A stretch of DNA of 64,000 nt from Burkholderia sp. TSV86 (GTDB taxonomy: Bacteria; Pseudomonadota; Gammaproteobacteria; Burkholderiales; Burkholderiaceae): the NCBI RefSeq assembly GCF_001522865.1, contig NZ_LOWB01000115.1:1-64000 (forward strand). The letters run 5' to 3'. The notes under the pieces were generated by a model. It made no database searches, had not been told where the DNA came from, and saw only the letters and a program-made list of their open reading frames with translations. Both the position numbers and the translations under genes were made by a program. Below, in pieces: positions 8,766-17,723 of this stretch; positions within the stretch are counted from its first letter, which is position 1, and the number at the start of each line of letters is the position of its first letter.

Positions 8766-10973
8766 CTACGCTTGCTCGGTCTCGCGCCGCTCGGCGAAGA
8801 ATTCGCGCACGACGTCGATCTCGCGCGTGCGCTTGAACGGCGGCAGGCTCTGCCAGATGCGCCGGCCATATGGCTTGTCGACGAGGCGCGTGTCGCAGAT
8901 CATCAGCACGCCGCGATCCGTCTCCGCGCGAATCAGCCGCCCCGCGCCCTGCTTCAGCGTAATCACGGCCTGCGGCAATTGATGAACGGCGAACGGACTC
9001 AACCCCTTCTTCGCGAGCGCATCGAGCCGCGCGGCAAGCACTGGATCGTCGGGCGGCGCGAACGGCAGCTTGTCGATCACCACGAGCGACAGCGCGTCGC
9101 CACGCACATCGACGCCTTCCCAGAAACTCTGGCTGCCGACCAGGATCGCATTGCCATACGCACGGAAGCGATCGAGCAGCTCGGTGCGGCTCGCATCGCC
9201 CTGCACGAGCAGCGGCGTGCGCCAGCCGTGCGCGTCGATCGTCTCGCGCAGCTTCGCCGCGATCCGGTCGACCGCGCGCAGCGTCGTGCATAGCACGAAC
9301 ACGCCGCCGCCCGATGCCTCGATCGCCGGCAATGCGGCGTCGAATACCGCATCGGTGAACGCGGGCGACGATGGCTGCGGCAAGTTCCGCGGCACATATA
9401 AAAGCCCCTGGGCCGGATAGTCGAACGGACTCGGCAGCGTCATCGAGCGGCGCGCGTCGAGCCCCATCTGCGCCGCATAGTGCGTGAAATCGCCGCGCAC
9501 CGACAGCGTCGCCGACGTGAAGATCCATGCACGCGGCACGCCCGCACGCTGCTTCGCGAAAATTGGCGCGACCGACAATGGCGTTTCGTGCAGCTGAACC
9601 GTGTGCGAAAACACCTCGATCCAGCGCACCTTCTCGTTGCCGCCCGCCTCGTCCGGCGCCGGCTGCTCGGCCTGCGGCGCGACCCAACCCGCGAGCAGAT
9701 CTTGCAGCTCGCGCGCTCGGCGATGGCACGCGCCAATCGATTCAGCGCGCTCGGCTTGCCCTGCGAGCGCGCTCGACAGCGCGTCGAGCGCCGCGTCGAG
9801 CGCATCGAGCGAGCCGAACAGCGGGTGATCGTCTTCGAGCTGCGCGAGCGACACGCGCAACGTGCCGCCGTCGCCAAACGCAAGGCGCACGTCGCGCGCG
9901 GCGCGTTCGAGCGCACCGCCGAGCTTCACCCACTCGACCGCATCGCGCGCGTGCCCCAGCCCCTCCGCGACGCAATCGCGCGCAAGCTCGAGCAACTGCG
10001 TCGTCGACAGCGTCTCGCCGAAGAACAGTGTCGCGGTTTCCGGAAGCTGGTGCGCCTCGTCGAAGATAATCGTGTTCGCGCTCGGCAGCAGTTCGGCCAT
10101 GCCGGTATCGCGCAGCATGATGTCCGCGAAGAACAGGTGGTGATTGACCACGACGATGTCCGCCTGCTGCGCGTCACGGCGCGCCTGCATCACGAAACAC
10201 TCCTTGTAATGCGGGCATTCCTGGCCCAGGCAGTTATCGCGCGTCGACGTCACCATTGGCCATACGGGCGACGTTTCCGGCACGCTCGCAAGCTCGGCCT
10301 TGTCGCCGCTTTTCGTGATCTTCGCGAAACGGACGATTTCCTGCAGATGCGCGGTGTCCTGCCGCGACGGCAGCCGGCCGTTGTCGGCGGTGCGCTGCAG
10401 ATAGTAATGGCACAGGTAGTTCGCGCGCCCCTTGAGCATCGCAACCGTCACGGGCACCGCGAGCGCGTCGCGCACGGTCGGAATGTCGCGTAGAAAAAGC
10501 TGGTCCTGCAGGTGCTTCGTGCCCGTCGACACGATTACCTTGCCGCCCCACAGCATCGCCGGCACGAGGTAAGCATAGGTCTTGCCGGTACCGGTGCCGG
10601 CTTCGACGATCAGCGTGTTGTCGGCACTCGCGGCGGTTTCGTCGGCGCTCGCGGCAGCTGCGTCGGCTGCGCTTGCGCCGTCTTGCAAACGCCGCGCCGG
10701 GCGCTTACGCGTGTCGAAAATCTCCGGCTCGGGCATCAGCTTGCCCGATGCCTCCATTGCAGCCGCGACAGCACGCGCCATCTCGATCTGCGACGCGCGC
10801 GGACGATAACCGTCGAGCGCCCGCGCAAACAGGCCGCTCGCGCCGAAAATGGCGTCGAGTTCGTTGGCACGCTTCACGCTGGGCGTATACGCGCCGGCCT
10901 GGGGCGCACGCGGGCCGGCGGCGGACGAAGCGTCGCGCCGCGCATCAGAATGGGCATCAAGCGGTGAATTCAA
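8766..10973 (-). CDS. ATP-dependent DNA helicase, DinG/YoaA family
   Basis: XPD-like superfamily 2 helicase of 735 residues. The Walker A motif EAGTGTGKT has Lys131, and the Walker B box is DEAH. Four cysteines, one in NYLCHYY and three in CLGQECPHYKEC, fit the iron-sulfur cluster of this family. Between the N-terminal RxxQ segment and Walker A lies an Ala/Asp-rich insertion (about residues 92-120) that looks lineage-specific. The family unwinds damaged or R-loop-containing DNA. It follows the DUF465 gene by 66 bases on the same strand. YoaA rather than DinG is the closer match in my judgement. Confidence 0.9.
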   Translation of the reverse strand: MNSPLDAHSDARRDASSAAGPRAPQAGAYTPSVKRANELDAIFGASGLFARALDGYRPRASQIEMARAVAAAMEASGKLMPEPEIFDTRKRPARRLQDGASAADAAAASADETAASADNTLIVEAGTGTGKTYAYLVPAMLWGGKVIVSTGTKHLQDQLFLRDIPTVRDALAVPVTVAMLKGRANYLCHYYLQRTADNGRLPSRQDTAHLQEIVRFAKITKSGDKAELASVPETSPVWPMVTSTRDNCLGQECPHYKECFVMQARRDAQQADIVVVNHHLFFADIMLRDTGMAELLPSANTIIFDEAHQLPETATLFFGETLSTTQLLELARDCVAEGLGHARDAVEWVKLGGALERAARDVRLAFGDGGTLRVSLAQLEDDHPLFGSLDALDAALDALSSALAGQAERAESIGACHRRARELQDLLAGWVAPQAEQPAPDEAGGNEKVRWIEVFSHTVQLHETPLSVAPIFAKQRAGVPRAWIFTSATLSVRGDFTHYAAQMGLDARRSMTLPSPFDYPAQGLLYVPRNLPQPSSPAFTDAVFDAALPAIEASGGGVFVLCTTLRAVDRIAAKLRETIDAHGWRTPLLVQGDASRTELLDRFRAYGNAILVGSQSFWEGVDVRGDALSLVVIDKLPFAPPDDPVLAARLDALAKKGLSPFAVHQLPQAVITLKQGAGRLIRAETDRGVLMICDTRLVDKPYGRRIWQSLPPFKRTREIDVVREFFAERRETEQA

Positions 10974-11039
10974 GGCAAGCGGTTCCCAGGGTTTCCCGGC
11001 TCCGGCGCTTGCCGCGGCGCCGGCGCTTGCCAGGCCGCG

Positions 11040-11255
11040 CTAAGCGCGCTTGTCCGGTTCGAGCTGCGACTGCAGCATGATGATCTTGTCTTTGGCCAGC
11101 AGCTTTTCCTTCTTCAGCCGGTGCAGCGTCAGATCGTCAATGTCGGAGCGGCCTTCCTTCTGTTCGATCTCGCGAGCAAGCTGTTTATGCAGCTCTTGCA
11201 AAGATACCAGCCGGTTGTACAACTCCTGTTGCGTATCCGCGAAACGGGTTTGCAT
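11040..11255 (-). CDS. Small DUF465 (YdcH-like) protein
   Basis: A 71-residue, highly charged, helical protein with the DUF465 pattern (ELYNRLVSLQELHKQLAREI, then LKKEKLLAKDKI). The function of this family is unknown. The start at MQTRF is chosen because AGGAGG sits 5 bases before it; 26 extra upstream codons have no family similarity. It probably shares a transcript with the helicase gene downstream. Confidence 0.85.
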   Translation of the reverse strand: MQTRFADTQQELYNRLVSLQELHKQLAREIEQKEGRSDIDDLTLHRLKKEKLLAKDKIIMLQSQLEPDKRA

Positions 11256-11362
11256 ACTCGCCTCCTCACTGAACTGGCATACCGGCCGGACGGCCCGCAT
11301 GCCCGAGATTGCCTTGCAAATCGCCCCACCCAACGTACTGCCCGCCGCCCCTCTCTTATTTA

Positions 11363-12118
11363 TTACGGCTGCTGCTTTTGCTGCCCCTTCTCGGCAGCCC
11401 GCCGCTGACGCTCGTCCACCTCGGCTTTGTGCTGCGCCGCATCACGCTGCTTCTCCTCATAGCGCTGCGCGTTCTGCGCACGCTGCTGCGCATCCTGCGC
11501 GGCCTTCGCATGCGCTTCGTCGAGCTTGCGCTGAAACGCGGCCTGCTTATCGTCATACGCTTTCTGGCTCACCGCGCGCTGCGGCGCCTGCGCGTCGCGT
11601 TCGGCGCGCTTGAGCGCATTTTGTTGCTGCTTGCTTTCATACGCGGCGGCATTCGCCGCGTCGCTGGCCGCGCGCTGCGGCGCCTGCGCCTGCCGTTGCG
11701 CGTCTTTCAGCGCGATCTGGCGATCGCGCTCCTGCGCGCGCACCGCCCGTTGTTCGTCATTGAGCGCCTGTTGCTCCTGGTTGATGCTCGCGCGCTCCGC
11801 GCGCATCGTTTCCCGCGCGCCGTCCAGGCAATGGTTGACGAAAAACTTGCTGTAGCAGTTGTGCTGGGCTACCGCATAACGATAGTCGTTTTCCGCCGTG
11901 CGTTGATCGAGCACTTTTTGACGTGCGTCGAAATTGGCTTGCGCGGCGAACGCGGTCGCATCGGAGGCGGCGGCATCAGGCGCCGAAGCCGCCGGCGCGG
12001 ACGCCTGCGCGGCCGCGCCGGTGCAGCACAACGCCGATGCAAGCGCCACGGCGAGCGTGGCGAACGTGACAACGGAAAATCGGAAGGTAGGCAACGTCGT
12101 AGGAAAGCTGCGGATCAT
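11363..12118 (-). CDS. Secreted coiled-coil protein of unknown function
   Basis: I do not recognise a named family. The 251-residue protein starts with a signal peptide (hydrophobic [19 protein letters not shown], then an Ala-rich cleavage zone near residue 38). A middle segment holds two cysteines nine residues apart ([11 protein letters not shown]), suited to a disulfide, and the rest is a Gln/Ala/Arg/Lys-rich coiled coil with imperfect repeats (the motif QAPQRA occurs twice). It is divergent from tex, 139 bases away. Similar charged periplasmic proteins occur in Burkholderia, but I can give no role. Confidence 0.75.
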   Translation of the reverse strand: MIRSFPTTLPTFRFSVVTFATLAVALASALCCTGAAAQASAPAASAPDAAASDATAFAAQANFDARQKVLDQRTAENDYRYAVAQHNCYSKFFVNHCLDGARETMRAERASINQEQQALNDEQRAVRAQERDRQIALKDAQRQAQAPQRAASDAANAAAYESKQQQNALKRAERDAQAPQRAVSQKAYDDKQAAFQRKLDEAHAKAAQDAQQRAQNAQRYEEKQRDAAQHKAEVDERQRRAAEKGQQKQQP

Positions 12119-12130
12119 GGGCCAAATTCT

Positions 12131-12151
12131 AGCACCCCGAAGTCGGGTGCT
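12131..12151. other. Stem-loop in the divergent region before tex
   Basis: The arms AGCACCC and GGGTGCT enclose a 7-base loop, between two divergent start codons. It cannot terminate either flanking gene, so it is either a chance palindrome or a regulator site. Confidence 0.4.
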
Positions 12152-12257
12152 TTCGCATTTATGGCAAAATGCCCCGCTCCATTCACCCGCCAGCCCGGTG
12201 CGAGGGCCAGCCGGCCGGCACGGGCGATTTCAGCACGCAGCAGACGCATATCACGAC

Positions 12258-14600
12258 ATGACGGAAACCGTAGCACTCAAGATCGTACAGCGCATCGCCG
12301 ACGAATTGGCGGTTCAGCCCCGGCAGGTCGCCGCGGCCGTGCAACTCCTCGACGAAGGCTCCACCGTTCCGTTTATCGCCCGCTACCGCAAGGAAGTCAC
12401 GGGCAATCTCGACGACACGCAATTGCGCCAGCTCGAAGAGCGCCTGCTGTATCTGCGCGAGCTGGAAGAGCGCCGCGCGGCGATCGTCGCGAGCATCGAC
12501 GAGCAAGGCAAGCTAACGGACGAATTGCGCGCGGCGATCGAAGCGGCCGACAGCAAGCAGACGCTCGAGGATCTGTACCTGCCGTATAAGCCAAAGCGTC
12601 GCACGCGCGCGCAGATCGCCCGCGAAGCCGGGCTCGAGCCGCTCGCGCAAGCGCTGCTCGCGAATCCGCTTGTCGACCCTCAAACGCAAGCGGCCGCCTA
12701 CGTGAGCGCGGACAAGGGCGTCGCCGACGTGAAAGCCGCGCTCGACGGCGCGCGCGACATCCTGTCCGAACAATTCGGCGAGACAGCCGAACTGCTCGGC
12801 AAGCTGCGCGACTATTTGTTCGAGCGCGGCGTGGTGTCGTCGGCGGTCGTCGACGGCAAGCAAGGCGAGGAAGGCGAAAAATTCCGCGATTACTACGACT
12901 ATGCCGAGACGCTCAAAACGGTGCCGTCGCACCGCGCGCTCGCGCTCTTTCGCGGCCGCAACGCGGGCGTGCTGAGCGTGAAGCTCGGCCTGGGCGAGGA
13001 ACTCGACGCGCAGGTGCCGCATCCGGGCGAAGCGATGATCGCCCGCCATTTCGGCATCGCGAACCAAGGCCGGCCGGCCGACAAATGGCTCGCCGACGTG
13101 TGCCGCTGGTGCTGGCGCGTGAAGGTGCAGCCGCACCTCGAAACCGAACTGCTCACGCAACTGCGCGAGACGGCCGAGCATGAAGCGATCCGCGTATTCG
13201 CGCGCAATCTGAAGGATTTGCTGCTCGCCGCGCCCGCCGGCCCGAAGGCCGTGATCGGTCTCGATCCGGGCTTGCGCACCGGTGTGAAAGTCGCCGTCGT
13301 CGATCGCACCGGCAAACTGCTCGCCACCGATACGATCTATCCGCACGAGCCGCGCCGCGACTGGGACGGCTCGCTTGCCAAGCTCGCGCGCATCGCGCGC
13401 GAGACGCAGGCCGAGCTGATCAGCATCGGTAACGGCACCGCGTCGCGCGAAACCGACAAGCTCGCGGGCGAATTGATCGCGAAGCATCCGGAACTCCGGC
13501 TGCAGAAGATCGTCGTGTCCGAAGCGGGCGCGTCCGTCTATTCGGCCTCCGAGCTTGCCGCAAAGGAATTCCCGGATCTGGACGTGTCGTTGCGCGGCGC
13601 GGTGTCGATCGCGCGCCGGCTGCAGGACCCGCTCGCCGAACTCGTGAAGATCGAGCCGAAGGCGATCGGCGTGGGTCAGTATCAGCATGACGTCAATCAG
13701 CGCGAGCTTGCGCGTTCGCTCGACGCGGTCGTCGAGGACTGCGTCAACGCCGTGGGCGTCGACGCGAACACCGCATCGGCCGCGCTGCTCGCGCGCGTCT
13801 CGGGGCTCAACACGACGCTTGCGCGCAACATCGTCGATTATCGCGACTCGAACGGACCGTTCCCGTCGCGCGAGCATCTGCGCCGTGTGCCGCGCCTGGG
13901 CGACAAAACCTTCGAGCAGGCGGCGGGCTTCTTGCGGATCAATGGCGGCGAGAATCCGCTCGACCGCTCGTCGGTGCACCCGGAGGCATATCCCGTCGTC
14001 GAGCGGATTCTCGCGAAAATCAGCAAACGGATCGACGACGTGCTCGGCAACCGCGACGCGCTCGCCGGGCTGTCGCCCGCCGAATTCGTCGACGAGCGCT
14101 TCGGGCTGCCGACGGTGCGCGATATCCTCGGCGAGCTTGAAAAGCCGGGCCGCGATCCGCGCCCCGAATTCAAGACCGCGACATTCCGCGAAGGCGTGGA
14201 AAAAGTGTCCGACCTCGCGCCCGGTATGGTGCTCGAGGGCGTCGTAACAAATGTCGCGGCATTCGGCGCGTTTGTCGACATCGGCGTCCATCAGGATGGG
14301 CTCGTGCACGTATCGGCAATGTCGACGAAATTCGTCAAGGATCCGCACGAGGTCGTGAAAGCCGGCCAGGTAGTCAAGGTGAAGGTGCTCGACGTCGACG
14401 TGAAGCGTCAGCGCATTTCGCTGACGATGCGTCTGGACGACGACTTCGCGCCGAATGCCGCCACCGGCGGACGCGGCGGCAACGCCGAGCGCGGCGGGAT
14501 GCGCGGCGGTAGCGGCAATCGCCCGCCCCGTTCGTCGCGTGAGCCGGAGCCGGCGGGCGCAATGGCCGCGGCGTTTGCCAAACTCAAGCAATCGCGCTGA
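12258..14600 (+). CDS. tex: RNA-binding transcription accessory protein Tex
   Basis: A 780-residue Tex protein: N-terminal helical region, YqgF-like RNase H-fold domain beginning near residue 330 ([18 protein letters not shown]), helix-hairpin-helix segments around 500-570, and an S1 RNA-binding domain from about 651 ([20 protein letters not shown]). The C-terminus is a Gly/Arg-rich tail. Tex binds nucleic acid and affects transcription and virulence gene expression in several bacteria. The start at MTETVALK fits the family; an upstream extension of about 108 codons is not homologous. A hairpin follows the stop directly. Confidence 0.96.
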   Translation: MTETVALKIVQRIADELAVQPRQVAAAVQLLDEGSTVPFIARYRKEVTGNLDDTQLRQLEERLLYLRELEERRAAIVASIDEQGKLTDELRAAIEAADSKQTLEDLYLPYKPKRRTRAQIAREAGLEPLAQALLANPLVDPQTQAAAYVSADKGVADVKAALDGARDILSEQFGETAELLGKLRDYLFERGVVSSAVVDGKQGEEGEKFRDYYDYAETLKTVPSHRALALFRGRNAGVLSVKLGLGEELDAQVPHPGEAMIARHFGIANQGRPADKWLADVCRWCWRVKVQPHLETELLTQLRETAEHEAIRVFARNLKDLLLAAPAGPKAVIGLDPGLRTGVKVAVVDRTGKLLATDTIYPHEPRRDWDGSLAKLARIARETQAELISIGNGTASRETDKLAGELIAKHPELRLQKIVVSEAGASVYSASELAAKEFPDLDVSLRGAVSIARRLQDPLAELVKIEPKAIGVGQYQHDVNQRELARSLDAVVEDCVNAVGVDANTASAALLARVSGLNTTLARNIVDYRDSNGPFPSREHLRRVPRLGDKTFEQAAGFLRINGGENPLDRSSVHPEAYPVVERILAKISKRIDDVLGNRDALAGLSPAEFVDERFGLPTVRDILGELEKPGRDPRPEFKTATFREGVEKVSDLAPGMVLEGVVTNVAAFGAFVDIGVHQDGLVHVSAMSTKFVKDPHEVVKAGQVVKVKVLDVDVKRQRISLTMRLDDDFAPNAATGGRGGNAERGGMRGGSGNRPPRSSREPEPAGAMAAAFAKLKQSR

Positions 14601-14605
14601 ACCGC

Positions 14606-14636
14606 TGCCAGGCGGCTGCCGAGCGGCCGCCTGGCA
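14606..14636 (+). terminator. Hairpin just after tex
   Basis: An 11-bp perfect stem, TGCCAGGCGGC and GCCGCCTGGCA, has a 9-base loop and starts 6 bases after the tex stop. There is no T-run, so termination would need help or be partial. Confidence 0.55.
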
Positions 14637-14730
14637 CATCAATTGAACGCGTCGCGCGCGCTGGCGCTGCGAGGCTTTGAGCGCTTCCTGGCGAGGCCAT
14701 GCAGCTGACAAGCCGGCATCGGAGGCGCTG

Positions 14731-15531
14731 TCACTCCCCCTTGAACGCCGGCCGGCGTTTCTCGAGAAATGCCGTCACGCCTTCGCGATAGTCCGCGCTG
14801 TCGTAAACCTTCTGCCGCATCGCCTCGATTTTCTCGAACGCCTGAGCCGGAACGGCATGATAGTCGGTCAGCACGCGCAATTGCTCCTTCACCACCGCAA
14901 TCGCCAATGGCGCTTTCGACGCCATGCCCGTTGCGAGTGCCATCGTCCGCGCCTCCAGTTCGACGCTCGGCATCAGGCGATTGACGATCCCCCATTGCAA
15001 GGCCCGCTGCGCATCCAATGGTTCGGCGGTGAAAAACATCTCCCTGACGAGGTTCAACGGCAACCGCCCCAGAAAGTGCAGCAAGCCCGTCGTGTTGTAA
15101 GGCAACCCGATGTTGGCCGGTGTAATCGCGAATGTCGCGGATTCGTCGGCGACGATCATGTCGCAGCTCAATACCAGATCAAACGCGCCGCCCCACACCG
15201 AGCCGCGCACCATCGCCACCACCGGCACAGGCAATGCGCGTATCGCACGCAGCGTCCGCTCCAATGGAGCGAAATAGCCCAGCGGGTCCATGCCGCCTAG
15301 CGGCAGCTCTCGAATGTCGTGGCCTGCCGACCATACGCTCATACCGGGCGCCGCACGCAGAATCACCACGCGCGCGCCCCGCTCGGCGACGCCGTCCAGC
15401 ACGCTCATCAATGCGCCGAGCAACTGCGCGCTCAACGCATTGCGCTTGGCTGGATGATCGAGCGTGATAACGCCGACACCGTCGCGCACATCCGCACGAA
15501 CCAGTTCGCCCCCCGCAACCACGCCGCTCAT
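14731..15531 (-). CDS. Methylmalonyl-CoA decarboxylase homologue (ScpB/YgfG type)
   Basis: A crotonase-superfamily protein of 266 residues. Key segments follow E. coli ScpB closely: SAGHDIRELP with His71 (equivalent to His66), GSVWGGAF forming the oxyanion hole, NIGLPYN with Tyr145 (equivalent to Tyr140), and the ending YREGVTAFLEKRRP. ScpB decarboxylates (R)-methylmalonyl-CoA to propionyl-CoA. Its start overlaps the upstream CoA-transferase stop by 4 bases (ATGA), so the two are translationally coupled. There is no scpA mutase or argK here. Substrate could also be malonyl- or ethylmalonyl-CoA. Confidence 0.85.
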   Translation of the reverse strand: MSGVVAGGELVRADVRDGVGVITLDHPAKRNALSAQLLGALMSVLDGVAERGARVVILRAAPGMSVWSAGHDIRELPLGGMDPLGYFAPLERTLRAIRALPVPVVAMVRGSVWGGAFDLVLSCDMIVADESATFAITPANIGLPYNTTGLLHFLGRLPLNLVREMFFTAEPLDAQRALQWGIVNRLMPSVELEARTMALATGMASKAPLAIAVVKEQLRVLTDYHAVPAQAFEKIEAMRQKVYDSADYREGVTAFLEKRRPAFKGE

Positions 15532-16697
15532 CGCCCGCTCCCGACGAATTCGGCGACGATCGCCGCACGGTCGGCGTCGAGTTCCGGCGCCGGACGCATC
15601 GTTCGCGGCTCCAGCATGCCCATGACCTTGACAGGATTTCCCGCGACGCTCAGCTCCCCCGCAACCGGATCGGCCACGCGAACGATCATATTGCGTGCGA
15701 CGATCTGCGGCTCGGCCATCATGTGCGCAATATCGTTGATCGGCGAGCATGGTACGCCCTTCGCGTTCAACGCATCCAGCCAATACGATACGCAGCGGGT
15801 CACCGACACGCTTTCGATTTCCGCCTGCAATGCATCCACGTTCCGATGACGCAGCTCATTGGTGGCGAAACGGGGATCGCGCGCCAGTTCTGGCCGCCCG
15901 AGCACGTCGGCGGCGAGCGAGAACAGATGATCGTTGCCCGCGGCGATGATGATATTGCCGTCGGCAGCGGCATATGCCTGAAACGGCGCCACCGTCGGAT
16001 GCCGAGTGCCCAACGGGCCGGGCACTTCGCCAGTCTTTGCATACACGGTTACGGCGTCTTCCATGATCGCCGCCTGGCAATCGAGCATCGCGATATCGAG
16101 CTTGCATCCCACTCCGGCCAACGAGCGCCGATACAGCGCGGCATTGATGCCCAGCGCCAAATACAACCCAGCCGTGATATCGCCGATCGACACGCCGACG
16201 CGGGCGGGCGCGCCGCCCGGATATCCCGTCACGCTCATGATGCCGCCCATTCCCTGCACGACCATGTCATATGCGGCGAAACTGGAGCGCGGCCCCGTAT
16301 CGCCGAATCCGGATACCGCACCGTAAATGAGCTGCGGAAACCTGTCGTGAAGAACATCCCATCCATAACCGAGCTTCTCCATCGTGCCGGGCCGATAATT
16401 TTCGACCAGCACATCCGCTTTCGAGACTATTTTTTCGAATATCGAACGGTCTTCGCCGCGCTTCAAATTGAGGGCAATGCTTTCCTTGTTGCAATTAATA
16501 GCCGAGAAATATAATGATTTTCCATTGGCGAACGGACCGAAAGTGCGCGCGTCGTCGCCGACCACCGGCATTTCGACTTTTATCACGCGCGCTCCCAGAT
16601 TCGCCAAGGTCATGGTAGCAAAAGGGCCGGCCAGCACGCGGGAAAGATCCACGATTTTTACGTCGGCAAGCAGGGATTTCAACGCATTTTGATGCAT
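15528..16697 (-). CDS. CaiB/BaiF family class III CoA-transferase
   Basis: A 389-residue family III CoA-transferase. The N-terminal VDLSRVLAGPFATM, the segment VLVENYRPGTMEKLG and the catalytic Asp173 in the IGDITAG motif (equivalent to Asp169 of formyl-CoA transferase) are all present. These dimeric enzymes move CoA between carboxylates. Coupled by ATGA overlap to the methylmalonyl-CoA decarboxylase homologue, it may charge a dicarboxylate such as methylmalonate; this substrate is inferred from context only. GAGAGG precedes the start. Upstream lies a very AT-rich stretch unlike the neighbours. Confidence 0.88.
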   Translation of the reverse strand: MHQNALKSLLADVKIVDLSRVLAGPFATMTLANLGARVIKVEMPVVGDDARTFGPFANGKSLYFSAINCNKESIALNLKRGEDRSIFEKIVSKADVLVENYRPGTMEKLGYGWDVLHDRFPQLIYGAVSGFGDTGPRSSFAAYDMVVQGMGGIMSVTGYPGGAPARVGVSIGDITAGLYLALGINAALYRRSLAGVGCKLDIAMLDCQAAIMEDAVTVYAKTGEVPGPLGTRHPTVAPFQAYAAADGNIIIAAGNDHLFSLAADVLGRPELARDPRFATNELRHRNVDALQAEIESVSVTRCVSYWLDALNAKGVPCSPINDIAHMMAEPQIVARNMIVRVADPVAGELSVAGNPVKVMGMLEPRTMRPAPELDADRAAIVAEFVGSGR

Positions 16698-16976
16698 GAG
16701 AAACCTCTCGAGATGATCAACCCTGATGACAGAAAAATCGATTTATATTGATATTTTATTTTTAATAATTAATCACCGAATGCGTGACGCGAAACCATGC
16801 CAATATACCAACACGCACTTATTCGGAATCGAATAACACGAAAATTGCCGCCGCGATACGAATCGGGCGATTCGGCCATTTCCGGATATCGCCGCCGAGC
16901 ATAGCACAGCGTTATCATGCATTTAGAACCCACGGCCTGTGCTGCCCAATCGCGCGCGCTCATCGCTCAGGAGCCA
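16698..16976. other. AT-rich divergent region upstream of the CoA-transferase operon
   Basis: This gene-free stretch separates the minus-strand CoA-transferase operon from the plus-strand GNAT gene. Positions 16741-16780 contain only 5 G or C out of 40 bases, far below the surrounding genome. It likely holds the promoter of the CoA-transferase pair and may mark a horizontally acquired junction. No regulator gene is adjacent. Confidence 0.7.
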
Positions 16977-17552
16977 ATGACCATGCAGCCTCTTCTTATC
17001 GATCTCGAAGACCGCCTCGACACCGAGCGGCTGATCATTCGCTGCGTCAGGCCAGGCGACGGCCCCAAGATCCACGAAGCGCAATGCGACTCGCTCGGCG
17101 CGCTGCGGCAGTTTCCGGCCTCGTTGCGTTGGCCGCTCGAGGAACCGTCGCTCGAACGTTCGGAAATCTATTGTCGGGAGGGCTTCGCGAACTTCATCGC
17201 CAGACGCGATTTTCGTTTCCTCATCCTGCGGCGCGACACGGAAATGCTCGTGGGATGCTGCGGATTACATCAGCCGAATTGGCACGTGCCCAGCATCGAG
17301 ATCGGCTGGTGGGGCCACACGCGTCATCAACGACAGGGATATATCAGCGAGGCAGTGGCCGCACTCGTACAGTTCGCGTTCGTGCGATTGGGAATGCGCC
17401 GCGTGTCGGCATTTGTCGATGACCTCAATCTCAAAAGCGCGCGTGTATGCGAACGCGCGGGCATGACGCTCGAAGGCGTGCTGCGCAATGAGCGCGTCGA
17501 TCCGGATGGCACGTTGCGCAACACGCGCGTCTATGCGGCGATAAGCGGGTAA
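16977..17552 (+). CDS. GNAT family N-acetyltransferase, RimJ/RimL-like
   Basis: A 191-residue GNAT protein: DTERLIIRCVRPGDG at the N-terminus, the acetyl-CoA loop region HQRQGYISEAVAAL, and the C-terminal pattern NLKSARVCERAGMTLEG. This arrangement is typical of RimJ/RimL-type enzymes that acetylate protein or peptide alpha-amino groups, but the substrate cannot be read from sequence. AGGAG lies just ahead of the chosen ATG; a second ATG two codons on has even better spacing. It faces kup convergently. Confidence 0.85.
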   Translation: MTMQPLLIDLEDRLDTERLIIRCVRPGDGPKIHEAQCDSLGALRQFPASLRWPLEEPSLERSEIYCREGFANFIARRDFRFLILRRDTEMLVGCCGLHQPNWHVPSIEIGWWGHTRHQRQGYISEAVAALVQFAFVRLGMRRVSAFVDDLNLKSARVCERAGMTLEGVLRNERVDPDGTLRNTRVYAAISG

Positions 17553-17723
17553 TAAACGAGCGATACGCGAATGCAAGCGCCCGGACGGGCGTGGCACATC
17601 CGCCGCTTGCCCATTCGACGAGCGCGCGCCCGTCTGGCATGCGCTCAACTCCGGCCGGCGCGGGCAGCTTGCACGATGCCGCCCGGCAGCCCGCACCGGC
17701 CGCGTTCGCGCCGGGCAGCGCGC

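Noticed and set aside
12513-14711. A 732-codon minus-strand frame antisense to tex
   Set aside because: Composition is typical of shadow frames in GC-rich DNA, and Tex is complete on the plus strand.
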